Shown here: positions 46,072-56,690 of the stretch, piece by piece | Position numbering within the stretch: the first letter of the stretch is position 1 | Layout: every line of letters begins with the position of its first letter | Source: Prunella strophiata | Taxonomy: Eukaryota > Chordata > Aves > Passeriformes > Prunellidae | Reading direction: 5' to 3' | Length of the DNA: 64,000 nucleotides | Assembly: GCA_036583965.1 (NCBI GenBank) | Contig: JAZBQD010000027.1 | Coordinates: 26,109,001-26,173,000 of the forward strand | The notes under the pieces: generated by a model | Database searches by the model: none | Told to the model about the DNA's origin: nothing | Seen by the model: the letters and a program-made list of their open reading frames with translations, nothing else | Translations under genes and position numbers: made by a program

Positions 46072-47131
46072 TGTGCTGGTTTTGGCTGGGATGGAGTTCA
46101 TTTTCTTCCCAGTGGCTGGTGTGGGGCTGTGTTTTGGATGTGTTGATGACACTAGGGATGTTTTGTGAGCTCACACAGATCCAGGGCCTTTGCTGCTCCC
46201 TGCACTGCCCCACCAGTGAGGAGTGCTCAAGGAGCTGGGAGGGGACACAGCTGACCCCAAGTGACCCAAGGGATGTTCCATACCATGTATTTGATGATAT
46301 AGAGCTGTGGGAAGAAGGAGGAGGGGGGCATTCAGAGTGAAGTTGTTTGTCTTCCTGATACCTCAGGTTTTAAGTTTTTCTGTTCTGCTTTGGTGTGCAG
46401 CTTTTAGCTTTATGTTAAGTGTTACTGGGATCTTTTCCTAGGGTGGTGAAGACAAAACAATCCTATTCTAGCTGGAGACTCAAGGATAATCTCTTCAAAC
46501 TTCAGGCCCAAAGCAGAAACAACGTGAAAAGAGGAGGGTGGGCAAGCAAGCAAGGAGGATGAAACTTCATCATTTGAAGCTATTAATTGGACAGTTAAAA
46601 CTCCTAGATGAAAATGGACTAAAACTTATAAAAATGTGAGATCTCATAACCAATGCCTCTTTTGCTTCCATCTTGGAGCCATCTGGGCAGAGCCACAACT
46701 GTGGCACTGACTGCCAGGGTGTGGCCTTTGAAGGCACTATATATATATATATTTATATATCAGTATAAAATATATATTGCATATCTATATATAAATATTT
46801 AAAATAAATATTTGTATGTAAATATATAAATAAAGTGAAGGCACTTTAATAGATATCCACTTTATTCCTCTTAACTCCATCTATCCTCTGTTCCAGCTCC
46901 TTAAGGCATCAGTTTTGGTGAAGCCCTGCTTTGCTGGGGATGGGTGGACACCTGCCTGCCCATGGGGAGTGGGGCATGGACTCCTTGTTTTGCATGTGTG
47001 GTTTTGCTTTCCTTATTAAATTGTCTTTAGCTCAATGCACAAGTTTTCTCACTTTTATCCTTTCAGTTCTCTCACCCACCCCACCAGGGGGGAGTGAGTG
47101 AGGCTGTGTGGGGCTGAGTTAAACCACGACA
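46072..47131 (+). mobile_element. Solo ERVL-type LTR, interrupted by a nested LTR
   Basis: Starts TGTGCTGGTTTTGGCTGGG and ends AAACCACGACA, the remembered ends of a common avian ERVL LTR, and is flanked by a 5-bp duplication AATGG (46067-46071 and 47132-47136). Left part 46072 to about 46360 and right part about 46912-47131 total about 510 bp. The middle is a second LTR (separate entry). The right part holds 'attaaattgtctttagctca' and 'ttttctcacttttatccttt', typical of the 3' half. No internal retroviral genes remain, so this is a recombined solo LTR. Confidence 0.92.
46360..46911 (+). mobile_element. Nested LTR (copy B), with AT microsatellite inside
   Basis: Inserted into the ERVL-type LTR, so it is younger. 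It shares with copy A (35585-36025) the stretch 'aatggactaaa.cttataaaa' before the TATA-like box, an internal 'gcaagcaaggaggatgaaa'-like block and the end 'aaggcatca'. Inside it, 'gaaggcact' is duplicated around a (TA)n expansion of about 100 bp (46738-46840). Exact edges and target duplication are not resolved. Confidence 0.75.
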
Positions 47132-47136
47132 AATGG

Positions 47137-47414
47137 CAGCATTAAATCTTTGTCAGGAGATCTTAGCAGGGATAATGTCTTTCTATGTCAAAAATCAGCC
47201 CAAACAAACCAGAGATAATGGACATTTAGGTGAAAGCAAATGATCTATGGTTTCTGAGCATGCAGGAAATCTGGGTAATGAACTACTTGTTCAGATGTCT
47301 TCTTTTGAGTTCATTAGCTTTGTTTCACCCTCCACTTGGTGTTTTAATATATATTCTAAAACACTCCTTGCATTACATTCCTATCCCTGTCTTTTAAAAA
47401 CTACAACAGCTTAG
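47137..47414. other. Intergenic, nothing recognised
   Basis: Short unique stretch between the LTR and a CR1 tail. It contains 'ttaatatatattctaaaac' but no gene. Confidence 0.5.
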
Positions 47415-47612
47415 TTCATGGAATGGTTTGGGTTGGAAGAGAACTTAAATATTGCCTTTTTCCACACCCCTGCCATGGGCAGGGACACCTTCCACTATTC
47501 CAGGGTGCTCCAAGCCCCATCCAGCCTGGCCTTGGACACTTCCAGGGGCAGCCACAGCTTCTCTGGGCACCCTGTGCCAGGGCCTGCCCACCCTCCCAGG
47601 GAGGAAACACTT
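47415..47612 (-). mobile_element. CR1 LINE 3' tail, antisense
   Basis: Reversed CR1: 'atggtttgggttggaagaga', 'cctgccatgggcagggacac', 'gcaccctgtgccagggcctg' and 'cccaccctcccagggaggaa'. Nearly complete at the 3' end. Confidence 0.93.
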
Positions 47613-47934
47613 GAATTCTCTCTTGCTGGAGATCCAAGTTTGGCTATGGTGTGGAGGGTGAAATAGAGATTCATGTATTTTCCATGCTGCTCACTGCAGA
47701 GCTGGGAAATTACTAAGCTGACACCTTCTGTTTGTCTCCGTGTTTGCAGTGCTGTGATGCCCCTGCCAAACAGGGAGAGTTATGGATGGGAACTGCTGGG
47801 GTTTTAATCTTTGAGCTGGAGGCAGCTTTCAAAGGGCTCCAATCCTGTATTTCTGAGAGTTTTGCTGTTCAAGGAGGGTTGTGCTGGAGAGATACATCCC
47901 CCCAGCTGTCCTTAGACCTTAGTTTCTTCAAATA

Positions 47935-48400
47935 CCTTCCTTTCCTTTCCTTTCCTTTCCTTTCCTTTCCTTTCCTTTCCTTTCCTTTCCTTTCCTTTCC
48001 TTTCCTTTCCTTTCTTTCCTTTCCTTTCCTTTCCTTCCTTTCCTTTCCTTTCCTTTCCTTTCCTTTCTTTCCTTTCCTTTCCTTTCTTTCCTTTCCTTTC
48101 CTTTCCTTTCCTTTCCTTTCCTTTCCTTTCCTTTCCTTTCTTTCCTTCCTTTCCTTTCTTTCCTTTCCTTTCTTTCCTTTCCTTTCCTTTCCTTTCCTTT
48201 CCTTTCCTTTCCTTTCCTTTCCTTCCTTTCCTTTTCCTTTTCCTTTCCTTTCCTTCCTTTCCTTTCCTTTCCTTTCCTTTTCCTTTCCTTTCCTTTCCTT
48301 TCCTTTCCTTTCCTTTCCTTTCTTTCCTTTCCTTTCTTCCTTTCCTTTCCTTTCCTTTCCTCTCTCTTCCCTTCCCTCTCTTCGTGCCTTCCTTCTTCCC
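47935..48400. repeat. (TTTCC)n pure-pyrimidine microsatellite, about 460 bp
   Basis: Nearly uninterrupted TTTCC pentamers with occasional slips (TTTC, TTCC, TTTTCC), degrading into 'tctctcttcccttccctctc' at the right. Every base on the plus strand from 47935 to about 48380 is C or T. The long open frames on both strands (Phe/Pro/Ser/Leu plus, Lys/Glu/Arg/Gly minus) are artefacts of the repeat. Confidence 0.98.
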
Positions 48401-50394
48401 TGGAATCCACAGCAATGCCCCTGGAAGGAAAGGTCTGTGTGTCCTCCAGGCACAAAACTCTGCAGGTGCTGAGATGGAAGTTTGCAAACAGTTCCTCAGT
48501 GGGAATAATTCCTCCTCCCCTTTGGGGGTTCTTTTTCTAGCTTGACTTCTTCTTTTCTTTTTAAGTAGTCTTCCCAAATACCAAGTTTTATACTCCCACT
48601 CTTCATCACTCATGAATCCTGTTTTTTACCACAGTATTTTTGTTGCTTATTTAAATGTATATTAATGTGAAGAATTTCTAAATGGTGTAGCAATTTTTTT
48701 TTTTTCTTCTGTGCCTCTATTTGTATTGGAAGACACCTTGTACAACATGATGTGAAAATACCCCCATATTTTCTAGTTATGCTTTTTCTGTCTGGCTCTG
48801 TGGTGACCCTCTGACCAAATAATATCCTCAGTCACTTAGATATCCTCATTATAACCATTAGGTTAAGTGCTGAGCAGAAAATGTATATACTGTACCTTAA
48901 GTTTCTAATCACTGTGGCAGAGTTTAGATTGGTGCTATCTTTTTTTAATGGCCAGCAATTCAGTTTCTTGGATGAGGTAGTTAATTGGTTCTTTATTGTC
49001 TATAGCCTCAGCAAAGCTTTTTTTTCCTTTAGTGTTTGTGAAAACCTCTTACCCTCTGTTTTTAGTGTTATTTTTTTTTTTTTGAGGGGAAATAGCAGAA
49101 AAGACTACAAAGTGCATGTGATTTTGCAGTTTTTGCAGGGATTTAGAATTAAAAATCACTTTTCCAGTGCAGTGAAAAATCCCAGTGAAGCAAGAATGTG
49201 TAAATGAATCTGAAAGTGCAGCTGAACTCTGAGTCCTAAGCTGAGGAGAAGGGCCATTGGGGGCTATGTGGGGGGAGTGAAATTTAAGATTTAAGGAAAA
49301 TTCAGCTGGAGACTTTTCATTTGTTGCTGGTTTCCAGGACTTGGCAGCCACAGAGGTTAGAAACTTCTAATTATCCTTTAGCACAGCTATGATGATTCTC
49401 ATGTGTTCACCTGCCACCAGCAGCTGAAGCTGGGTGAAAAAAACTCCTGAAATAATTTAAAACAATAATAAGGAGAATTTAGGAATATTGCATTAGGCAC
49501 CTGAAATTTTATCTGTTTGAAAGTGCTGTGGAACTCCTGTTTCATGGATCTGGCCCGAGGTGCCAGGCAAGTAAGAGATGTTTGTGTGCATGGAGCTAGC
49601 TGCAAAATCAGCTGGTTTTTTATTAAAATATGAGCTAGAGAGTCACAATGTGTACTCAGAGGTGGGAATGGTGTGCTGGCTGTCCAAGAACTGAGCAGGA
49701 CTTGATGTTCCTGCAGGCAGGCAGGGACACTCCAGGCTGTGAGAGTGACCCCACTCCAATGCTGAATGCTGACCTGGGAGCTGGGTATTGCAAAAAAAAT
49801 CCTCTGTTTTTTTGTTTTTGGGGTTTTATTTGGGAGGCAGAGGAGGAGGGTTTCAAGTGCTGAAGTGCCCTTTTGACTGAGAAGGTGACACTGGGGACAC
49901 TGGTTTGTTATGGGCTGCCAAGGGCAGGAAATGCCAGCGCTGCACTTTCACCTTTTGCAGTGGAGCTTGTTTTCCTTCTTAATCAAATTGAGGCCGTCCT
50001 GGTCTGCTCTGAGCTGTGGGCTCCAGCCCTGAGAAACTCATTCCTTGTGGGTCACTAATTCTGGGGAGGAGGGAGGCCTGACATCTCCCTCCTGGGAGGT
50101 GTGGTGGAAAGGTCATGTGCAAACCAGGGAGAAATATATTTGTTTCCTCTGGCAGGTACTCACTCCTGTGCTCATTTAGCACTGGTGTGTACAGATGATG
50201 GATCCAACCCTTGAAAATCTGCTCCTATATTAAGGTTTTTGAGGAGAGAGATGCAACCAGTTTGGGGTTTCTGCAAACACTAGGAGCCATGAGGAAAAAT
50301 ATACTGAGTTCTGAACAAAAATTAATCCAAGCCCTGAAAAGGACTTACTTTGCTAACAATATTAGTATTGGTGCTGCAGATATAGCAAGTCCTC
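48401..50394. other. Intergenic, no gene recognised
   Basis: Unique sequence with T runs (about 48688-48703, 49070-49083). AT-rich stretches at 48640-48900 may hold old repeats. No exon evidence. Confidence 0.5.
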
Positions 50395-50620
50395 GTAGCT
50401 CAATGAGTTTGTCTCAGAACTTGTTCATGAAGTTGTTTTAGAAGAATTTTTTTACAATGAGGGTGATAGAACCCTGGCACAGGCTGTCCAGAGAGGTGGT
50501 GGATGCCCCATTCCTGAAAGAGTTCAAGCTCAGGCTGTCCCTGTTCATTGCAGGGAGGTTGGACTGGGTGGCCTTTGCAGGTCCCTTCCAAGCCAAACGA
50601 TTCCAAGCTAATAAAGTGAT
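50395..50620 (+). mobile_element. CR1 LINE 3' tail
   Basis: 'ccctggcacaggctgtccag', 'gaggtggtggatgccccatt', 'ggaggttggactgggtggcc' and 'ggtcccttccaagccaaacg' then 'attccaag'. An older, diverged subfamily. Confidence 0.9.
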
Positions 50621-52149
50621 GACTGAATTTGTGTAAGTGAGAAAAAATCACTGCATGGTGCTGTTTTACCCAGAAACAGTGTGGGATGAAGCACATTGTG
50701 AAGCATCAGTGTGCTGGGGCAGGCTTTGGGGAGGACAGGGAGGAGCAAAAACCTCGGAGGGACCAAAGGCTTTCCCTGCACCTCTCTGGGCATCTGCAGG
50801 GTGGGCAAGCTGGTTTGCAGCCATGCTCAGCCCCACAGGGAGCCATGAACACTTTATGTTAGCTGTGCTTACAGCACGTTATTCCTTAGCTCTGCACTTA
50901 CACAGCACCACTAAGCACCTGCTAATGCTCTGGAGGATTTTTAACCATGCACAGCTTGATTAAATACAAACGGAGCCAGATATGCAGGGGGGATGTGGCT
51001 GTAGTCACACAAAACCCGAGTGCCTTGTGTGGGTTTTCTGTATCCAAACAAGCTCCTGGTGATGACACCACACTTTCTACCTGGGACTGGAACAGGGTAG
51101 GACAAATGCCAGCTCGAGGCACTAAAATTTTCCTTGCTGCTTTACAGAGGTTAAATAAAAGCAAGGGATGTGTTTCCTGAGCAAGTCCCTCTGATTTACA
51201 GCCGTGTGGGCAAGAGCGAGCCACTTACACTAGGAGAGCAGTTTGGAGAAGGAGCACAACAGCAGTGCAACAGCTTTGAACTCTGCAAGGTGCTGATGAA
51301 ATGCCTCCCTTGCACTCTGTCCCACTGGGATCTGCTCCTGGAGCTACTGTGGAAGTTGTTTGAAAACCCTCATGGCTTTGTGGTTTAGGACCAGGTGTGT
51401 ACCCAAGGCTCACGGGGAAAGGGGCTGTTTTATTCACTGGGAACGCCCAGATGCTGGGTCCAGCCTGCTCCTGGGCTCTGCTGGGATGGCAGGCACTGGT
51501 GAGGCTGGACTGGGGATGTTCCCCCTGGGAAGAGGCCATGGGAATTGCACGTGGAGGCCGAGGCAAGAGGGGAGCAGCGTTGTGAGTGAATTGTCAGCAG
51601 CCTTTCTGTGTGTCCTCCCCTCGCCTCCGCTTTCTCCTCACCGACATATCAGCGATGTTTATTAAGAGATGACAAGTCTATCAGGCCTCATAAGCAGCCT
51701 TTCACAAGGAGGAGATCTTATATCCAGAGAGCATCATCAATCTTGTCTCTGCTCTGCTCTTCTGAGCAGCTGATAGCGAGCAAGGCTCCATCCTCTTCCC
51801 CCTCCTCCCCACCCCTTCCCCTCTCCTCCCCTTCCCCAGCCCTCTGCAGCACAGCAGGAGCCAGCAGAGAGACTGGATTTGCATAAAGTGTTTGTGGAGA
51901 AGAGAGGGAAGGAGTAGAGAAATGCAGCCCCCACTGCCTGGGCTGGAGGTGGTCCAGGGATGCAGGGTGAAGTGCACCCCAATCTGCTGCCCAGGCAGCT
52001 AAAATCTGCCTAATTTTGGGGGGGACTGGCACTGGGTCAGGGGGTGGGCAGAGACCAGAAGATCCCCTCCCTAGCTGCTGTGCTGGTGGGGACAAGGTGA
52101 GGAGTGGTGCTGCAGTCCTGTGATGCTCCTGCCCAGGGAAGAGCCATGC
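50621..52149. other. Intergenic with possible conserved patch
   Basis: No gene. A repeat-free patch at about 51640-51780 ('gatgtttattaagagatgac', 'gcatcatcaatcttgtctct') looks conserved-element-like. It is followed by a pyrimidine-rich stretch (51790-51840). Confidence 0.4.
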
Positions 52150-52320
52150 AGACCTGTTGTTGCCCAGAGAAATGTGATTGCCTCATCCCTGGAAGTGTTT
52201 AGGGCCAGGCTGGATGGACCTCTGAGCAGCCTGGTCTAGTGGAAGGTGTCCCTGTCCATTGAGAGAGTGTCTCTGAGGTCCCTTCCAAGCCAGGCCATGC
52301 TGTGACTCTGTGGCTCTCTG
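52150..52320 (+). mobile_element. CR1 LINE 3' tail
   Basis: 'catccctggaagtgtttagg', 'gccaggctggatggacctct', 'ggtctagtggaaggtgtccc' and 'aggtcccttccaagccaggc' with 'tgtgactctg' in place of the octamer. Confidence 0.92.
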
Positions 52321-55300
52321 ATCTCTCCAGCTCAGTGGTCTCTGCTGGGAGCTGGGGCTGCTCCCTGGGGGCAGAGGCTGCTGGAAGAGGGATCCTGTGC
52401 AGGCTGAGCAGGTAGAGCAGATGTACTGTCCTTTAGCATGGGAGAGGTAGGGTCACATCCAGAGAATAATGTGCAAGGGCTCAGAAATCCCCTCTCAGAG
52501 CAGGAATCATCACTTCTGTTTCTGTTTTACAAAATTTATCCTAGCTTGTAAATATTTTTTTTTTCATGATCTACACACATGACACTCATGGTGAGCTGAT
52601 TGGTTGGAAAACCACTGTTACCTTCCCTCCCTGACCAAATTAAGTTTCTTGTTATTCCCTCTGCCTTCATTTCCCACTTCTTTCTTTTTTTTTCTTTTTC
52701 CAATTCTTAAAATTCCTTCCCTCTGCTTTTATCTGAAGACCCTGTCTGTTTAGGACTAAATTCTGTGTGCAGATCCAGCCCTGAACAGTAAGAATGTGCT
52801 AAGAAAAGCTGCCCATTGCCTCTTAGAAATCCTCTTCTCATGGCTCTGCTCATGCTGGCAATGCCTTGCTCTCAGGGGAGAGGAGATGGATTTACTTTTG
52901 GGAGCTTGTTAGGGAGCATAGCAGTCAGCTTTTTCCACCAAGTTTTTTGTTCCCTCGGTGTTTCCAAGAGTTTTATGGCTGAGAGAGGGAGCTGAGTGAC
53001 CTGTGGGGGAGTGGGTTTTAACTTGTGGCAGCTCAGAGCTGAGCCTGGATGTCCTCAGCTCCCTGTCTCCCATTGCTGGAGACAACTATAAAATCACCTT
53101 TATCAAATATATATAATCCTCCACCAAGGATTTAGGCTATCAGGCTTGCAAGTGTGGGACGAATGTTGACACATCCTCGTTAAAAATGTTGCTAAGCCTT
53201 GCATATCTGATGTGCTTTCTGTTTTAAACTAAAAACTGTAGACAGATAAATATAACCAGGATGCACCTCACCAAGTTTTGCAGAGACAGACAGTTTCCTG
53301 CCTTGAAGATGCATCAGAAGAGCTGGCAATTTCCAGGAGTTCCCATTAAAACTTTATGATGAGAAATTGAACACAAAGCTCAGAGAATATTTAAAGCATT
53401 AAAACTAACTCTGTGTGAAATTTCCCACCGATCCCTTTAGGAGGAGGCAGGAGTTTATGCCCCATTTTAAGGCTCCTCAAGCACAGCCTTGACCAGGATG
53501 GCACAGGAGCTGTCTGTGTTAACAAATCCTCGTGGGGCATGTGCTGGAGAGAAATGTGAGGCTTTTGTGGAGGCTTTTGGAGCCTGATCCCATTCCCTTG
53601 GGCTCAGTGGGAAATCTGTTACCTTGCACAGTGCAGTACCTGGAGCTCGGGCCCCAAGCTGCCCAAAGAATCTGGCTTGGATTGAAAACAAAAGCTGAGG
53701 TAAAGAATTGGGAAGAGGAGAGGTGGCAGAAAATGGCTCTCACCTGAGTAAAGGCCTGTCAGGAAGGAAATGATTTGCTGCATTTATTGTTTAGGTGTGA
53801 AGGGATGGTGGGAGCTGCACCAAGACCCTATTTGATTCAGGCTGGTGTTTGTGATGGCTCCAGCCCTGTGTGGTTTAGGGGAAGGTGGAGGAAACTGAAG
53901 AGCAGGCAGCTGCAGGTGGGATTTATTCCCATTCTTCTTTGTCTTTCAAAGGTCATTGGAAGCCCAAGGGTTTATATCCCTTCCAAAATTCTGTAGCATT
54001 ATGATTAGGTGTCATTAAACTTGCTGCCTGTAATGTGCCAACATTACCCTTTTGATTCATACACATTTTCCTCCTGTCCTTTTCCTTGGGAGTGGAGAGG
54101 GAGCAGCCTGGCACATCTCTCCTCTGTCCTGGACTCCCAGGATCTGAGCCCAGGTCTGCTTGCTGTGCCAGGGAGACAACAACTGGTGCTTGCAGGTTTT
54201 GGTTTTGTCAGGTTTCTATTTTCCCAAAGGAAGCTGCTGGTTAATAATGGGCATTTCAGAGGCAAAAATAGTAATTCCTGGCTTCATGGGATGCACTGGA
54301 GCTGTCACAGCCTTGCAGCATCACTTCACTGAGAGGTGTGCTGGGTCCCCCCATTGTTGGGCCACCAGCCAGGAGGGCAGTGAGGGAGATCAGGCATTGC
54401 AGGCTCTCCATCACTGCTGTACCTCTGTTTTGGTGTTCAAGGGGCTTCACATGCTTCGTGTCCCCTCTCCTGGAGTAGATGGGCACAGGGTTTTTCTCAC
54501 ACCCATGCAGTGCTTGGTCACTGATGTGTTTTCCCCCCTCCTTTGCTATTCTGGACATTTGCTTCCCTGGGCCAGGCCTCTGCTGGGAAGAGGCTGAGGA
54601 GGCTGGAGGAGGTCACCTTTGCTGCCTGGGTCTGTAGTTCATGTCCAGCTGTAGCATCCCATGAACAAACATGAGCTGCACTTGATTTGATGAGTGGCTT
54701 GACATTCTTGCTGGAGATCCACCTGGGGCCAGATTCTGTGGACACACAAGCATAGCCTCTGCCCCATGTTACTAATGGAAATGGACCCATGATTTGCTTG
54801 GATTCTGGGTCCTTGATCAGCAAAGGGGCTTCTCAGTGAGTTGAGCTCTGCTAATGTTGGAGAAGTGCCTGATAATGGGGGGGTTTGGCTCAGTGAATGA
54901 ATTATTAAGACAGTTGATAACATAGAGAGCTTTACATTAATCTTTCTACACTTGGTAGTGTTTCACCTCCCCCTCATGCTGCTGGTCAAGGACTGTCTTT
55001 GAGTGTACAGTGAGCCCTCTCTACAATGGATTGCCCTGTTGGTGAGTGGGGAATGCCAGTGGTGTGTTTCACTCCCCATTGATCTAGGAACTGGTTTTAT
55101 CCAGTCCAGCAGTTTCTCCATCAGACAGGCTCGGGGGCTCAGCCTCCTTTGGACAGCAATCCCTCATGGGGGCTCCCCAACCTCCCTGTGCACATGGCTG
55201 GGAAGATGGGCAGCAGCAGCTCAGGAGGATGGAGCTGGAATTATTTCTCTGTCCCCTGAGACTGTCAGGTCAGCAAGGGGCACTGCCAGGAGAGGCCATT

Positions 55301-55845
55301 AGAGAAGCACATGGAGGAAACCCCATAAGTTGTCTTGTGCTGTTGCAAATCCCTTTCCTTGTCAGGAAGGCTGTCCTGGGCCATGGGATGGGGATCTGGG
55401 GTCCACAGGGGGACCCTGCTCTGTGTAGGCAATGTTTGAGGAGCATGGAGAAGCTGCCAGGAGACCCTGCATTTTCTGGAGTGGCAGCTCTCTTGGAACA
55501 AGATGTCTTTCCCACTGCTGCAGAAATTGGTACTGTGGAATCCCAGTTTTTGTCTTGCTGCCATCAATGAGAAAGAGGGAAGGAGTGAGAGTTTGCTCCA
55601 TCACTTGGATGCCATTTGTATTTTGCCTTTTTTCTTTACATGTTCTCTGTATTCTTCTGTATTCTATACATTTGTAGCTCTGTAGCCTATTGTATTAGTG
55701 ACTCATTTTCCCAGTACTTTTCCATGGCCTTTCCTTAAGCAGAAAAACAAAACAAATTCCAGACCTCCAAGCCCTGGGGGTGCAAGGCCCCTGTGCTGTC
55801 TTGGTTCTTCCTGGGAACCAAGGCTGAGAACAACTCTTTGAGATA
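52321..55845. other. Intergenic, no gene recognised
   Basis: Mostly unique sequence. An AT-rich, motif-dense stretch at 53080-53440 ('cgaatgttgacacatcctcg', 'ttttaaactaaaaactgtag') could be a conserved element. The frames in 53.5-55.6 kb overlap on both strands and show no family features. Confidence 0.45.
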
Positions 55846-56690
55846 TGTTGGGGTTTTTGGCTTTGTATTGAAAGTATTTGGGACAGTAGTTTATGTCTGG
55901 ACTCAAGTGTTTATTATTTCTTATTAGCCTCACAACCATGAGTTTTGTAGTTTTTTATTAGTAAGGTACAAAATGGCTAATAAATCTCTTGTTATAAGGT
56001 CTTTTAAGACTAAACTATGTAATTAAGGAAAGATACTTAGATTATTTTTCTTTTTAACCTAATAATTGATCCTTGGAAGCCTGTAATGTGGATTTTTTTG
56101 TCCAATTACAGAATGTCACCCAAACCCATGAAGAAGAAGGAAGAAGGTGGTGAAGAAAAAGGTAAAGAAGAACAACTTGTTTCTGCCTTAAAACTTCTAT
56201 CTTGTTTCATATTTATTACTATATACTAAAATCTTAAACTTTAAGTTTTCTACTCTGTGATATTACACACTTCTAATTAACTACACACTCGTAATCCTAG
56301 TGCTATTAATAAATTTTGAAAGTCTTCTCCACAGCCTTAGGTCAAATGTAGAGATCTCTTGTGGGTCTGTGCCTTTAAGCACAGAAAATTTAAAATTTTC
56401 AGCATCTAGGATTCCAGCAAAGATACATTTTCATGGACTAGTGATGAAGGGGGGGTTCCAGAGAAGGGGCTTGACCTGGGGCAGGGGGGGAATTGTCCTC
56501 CTAATTGGTGCTTTTTATCCATTCTGCTAATTTCAAAAACCTATAAAACTATTCACCCCTGGAGGGGGGTGGGCTTTTGTGGACATCTTCCCATACTGCC
56601 TTCAAATAAAGATCCCCTTTTATATTACCTCCTCACTGAAATTATCCCAAGTTTCATTTCCAGCTTGGGGAAAAAGGCAACAACTCCTGC
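55846..56690 (+). mobile_element. Probable LTR of an endogenous retrovirus
   Basis: Starts near TGTTGGGGTTTTTGG. Contains a TATA-like 'cctataaaactattc' (about 56540), an 'aataaagatcccc' polyadenylation signal (about 56606) and a terminal region of pyrimidine-rich text, in the right order for an LTR. The middle is AT-rich. A small exon-like unit lies at 56112-56161 (see findings). I recall similar repeats from songbirds, but edges and target duplication are not confirmed and the family is unnamed. Confidence 0.6.

Noticed and set aside
47732..48613. Long Phe/Pro/Ser and Lys/Glu/Arg/Gly-rich open frames on both strands
   Set aside because: They are translations of the TTTCC pentamer in different phases, not genes.
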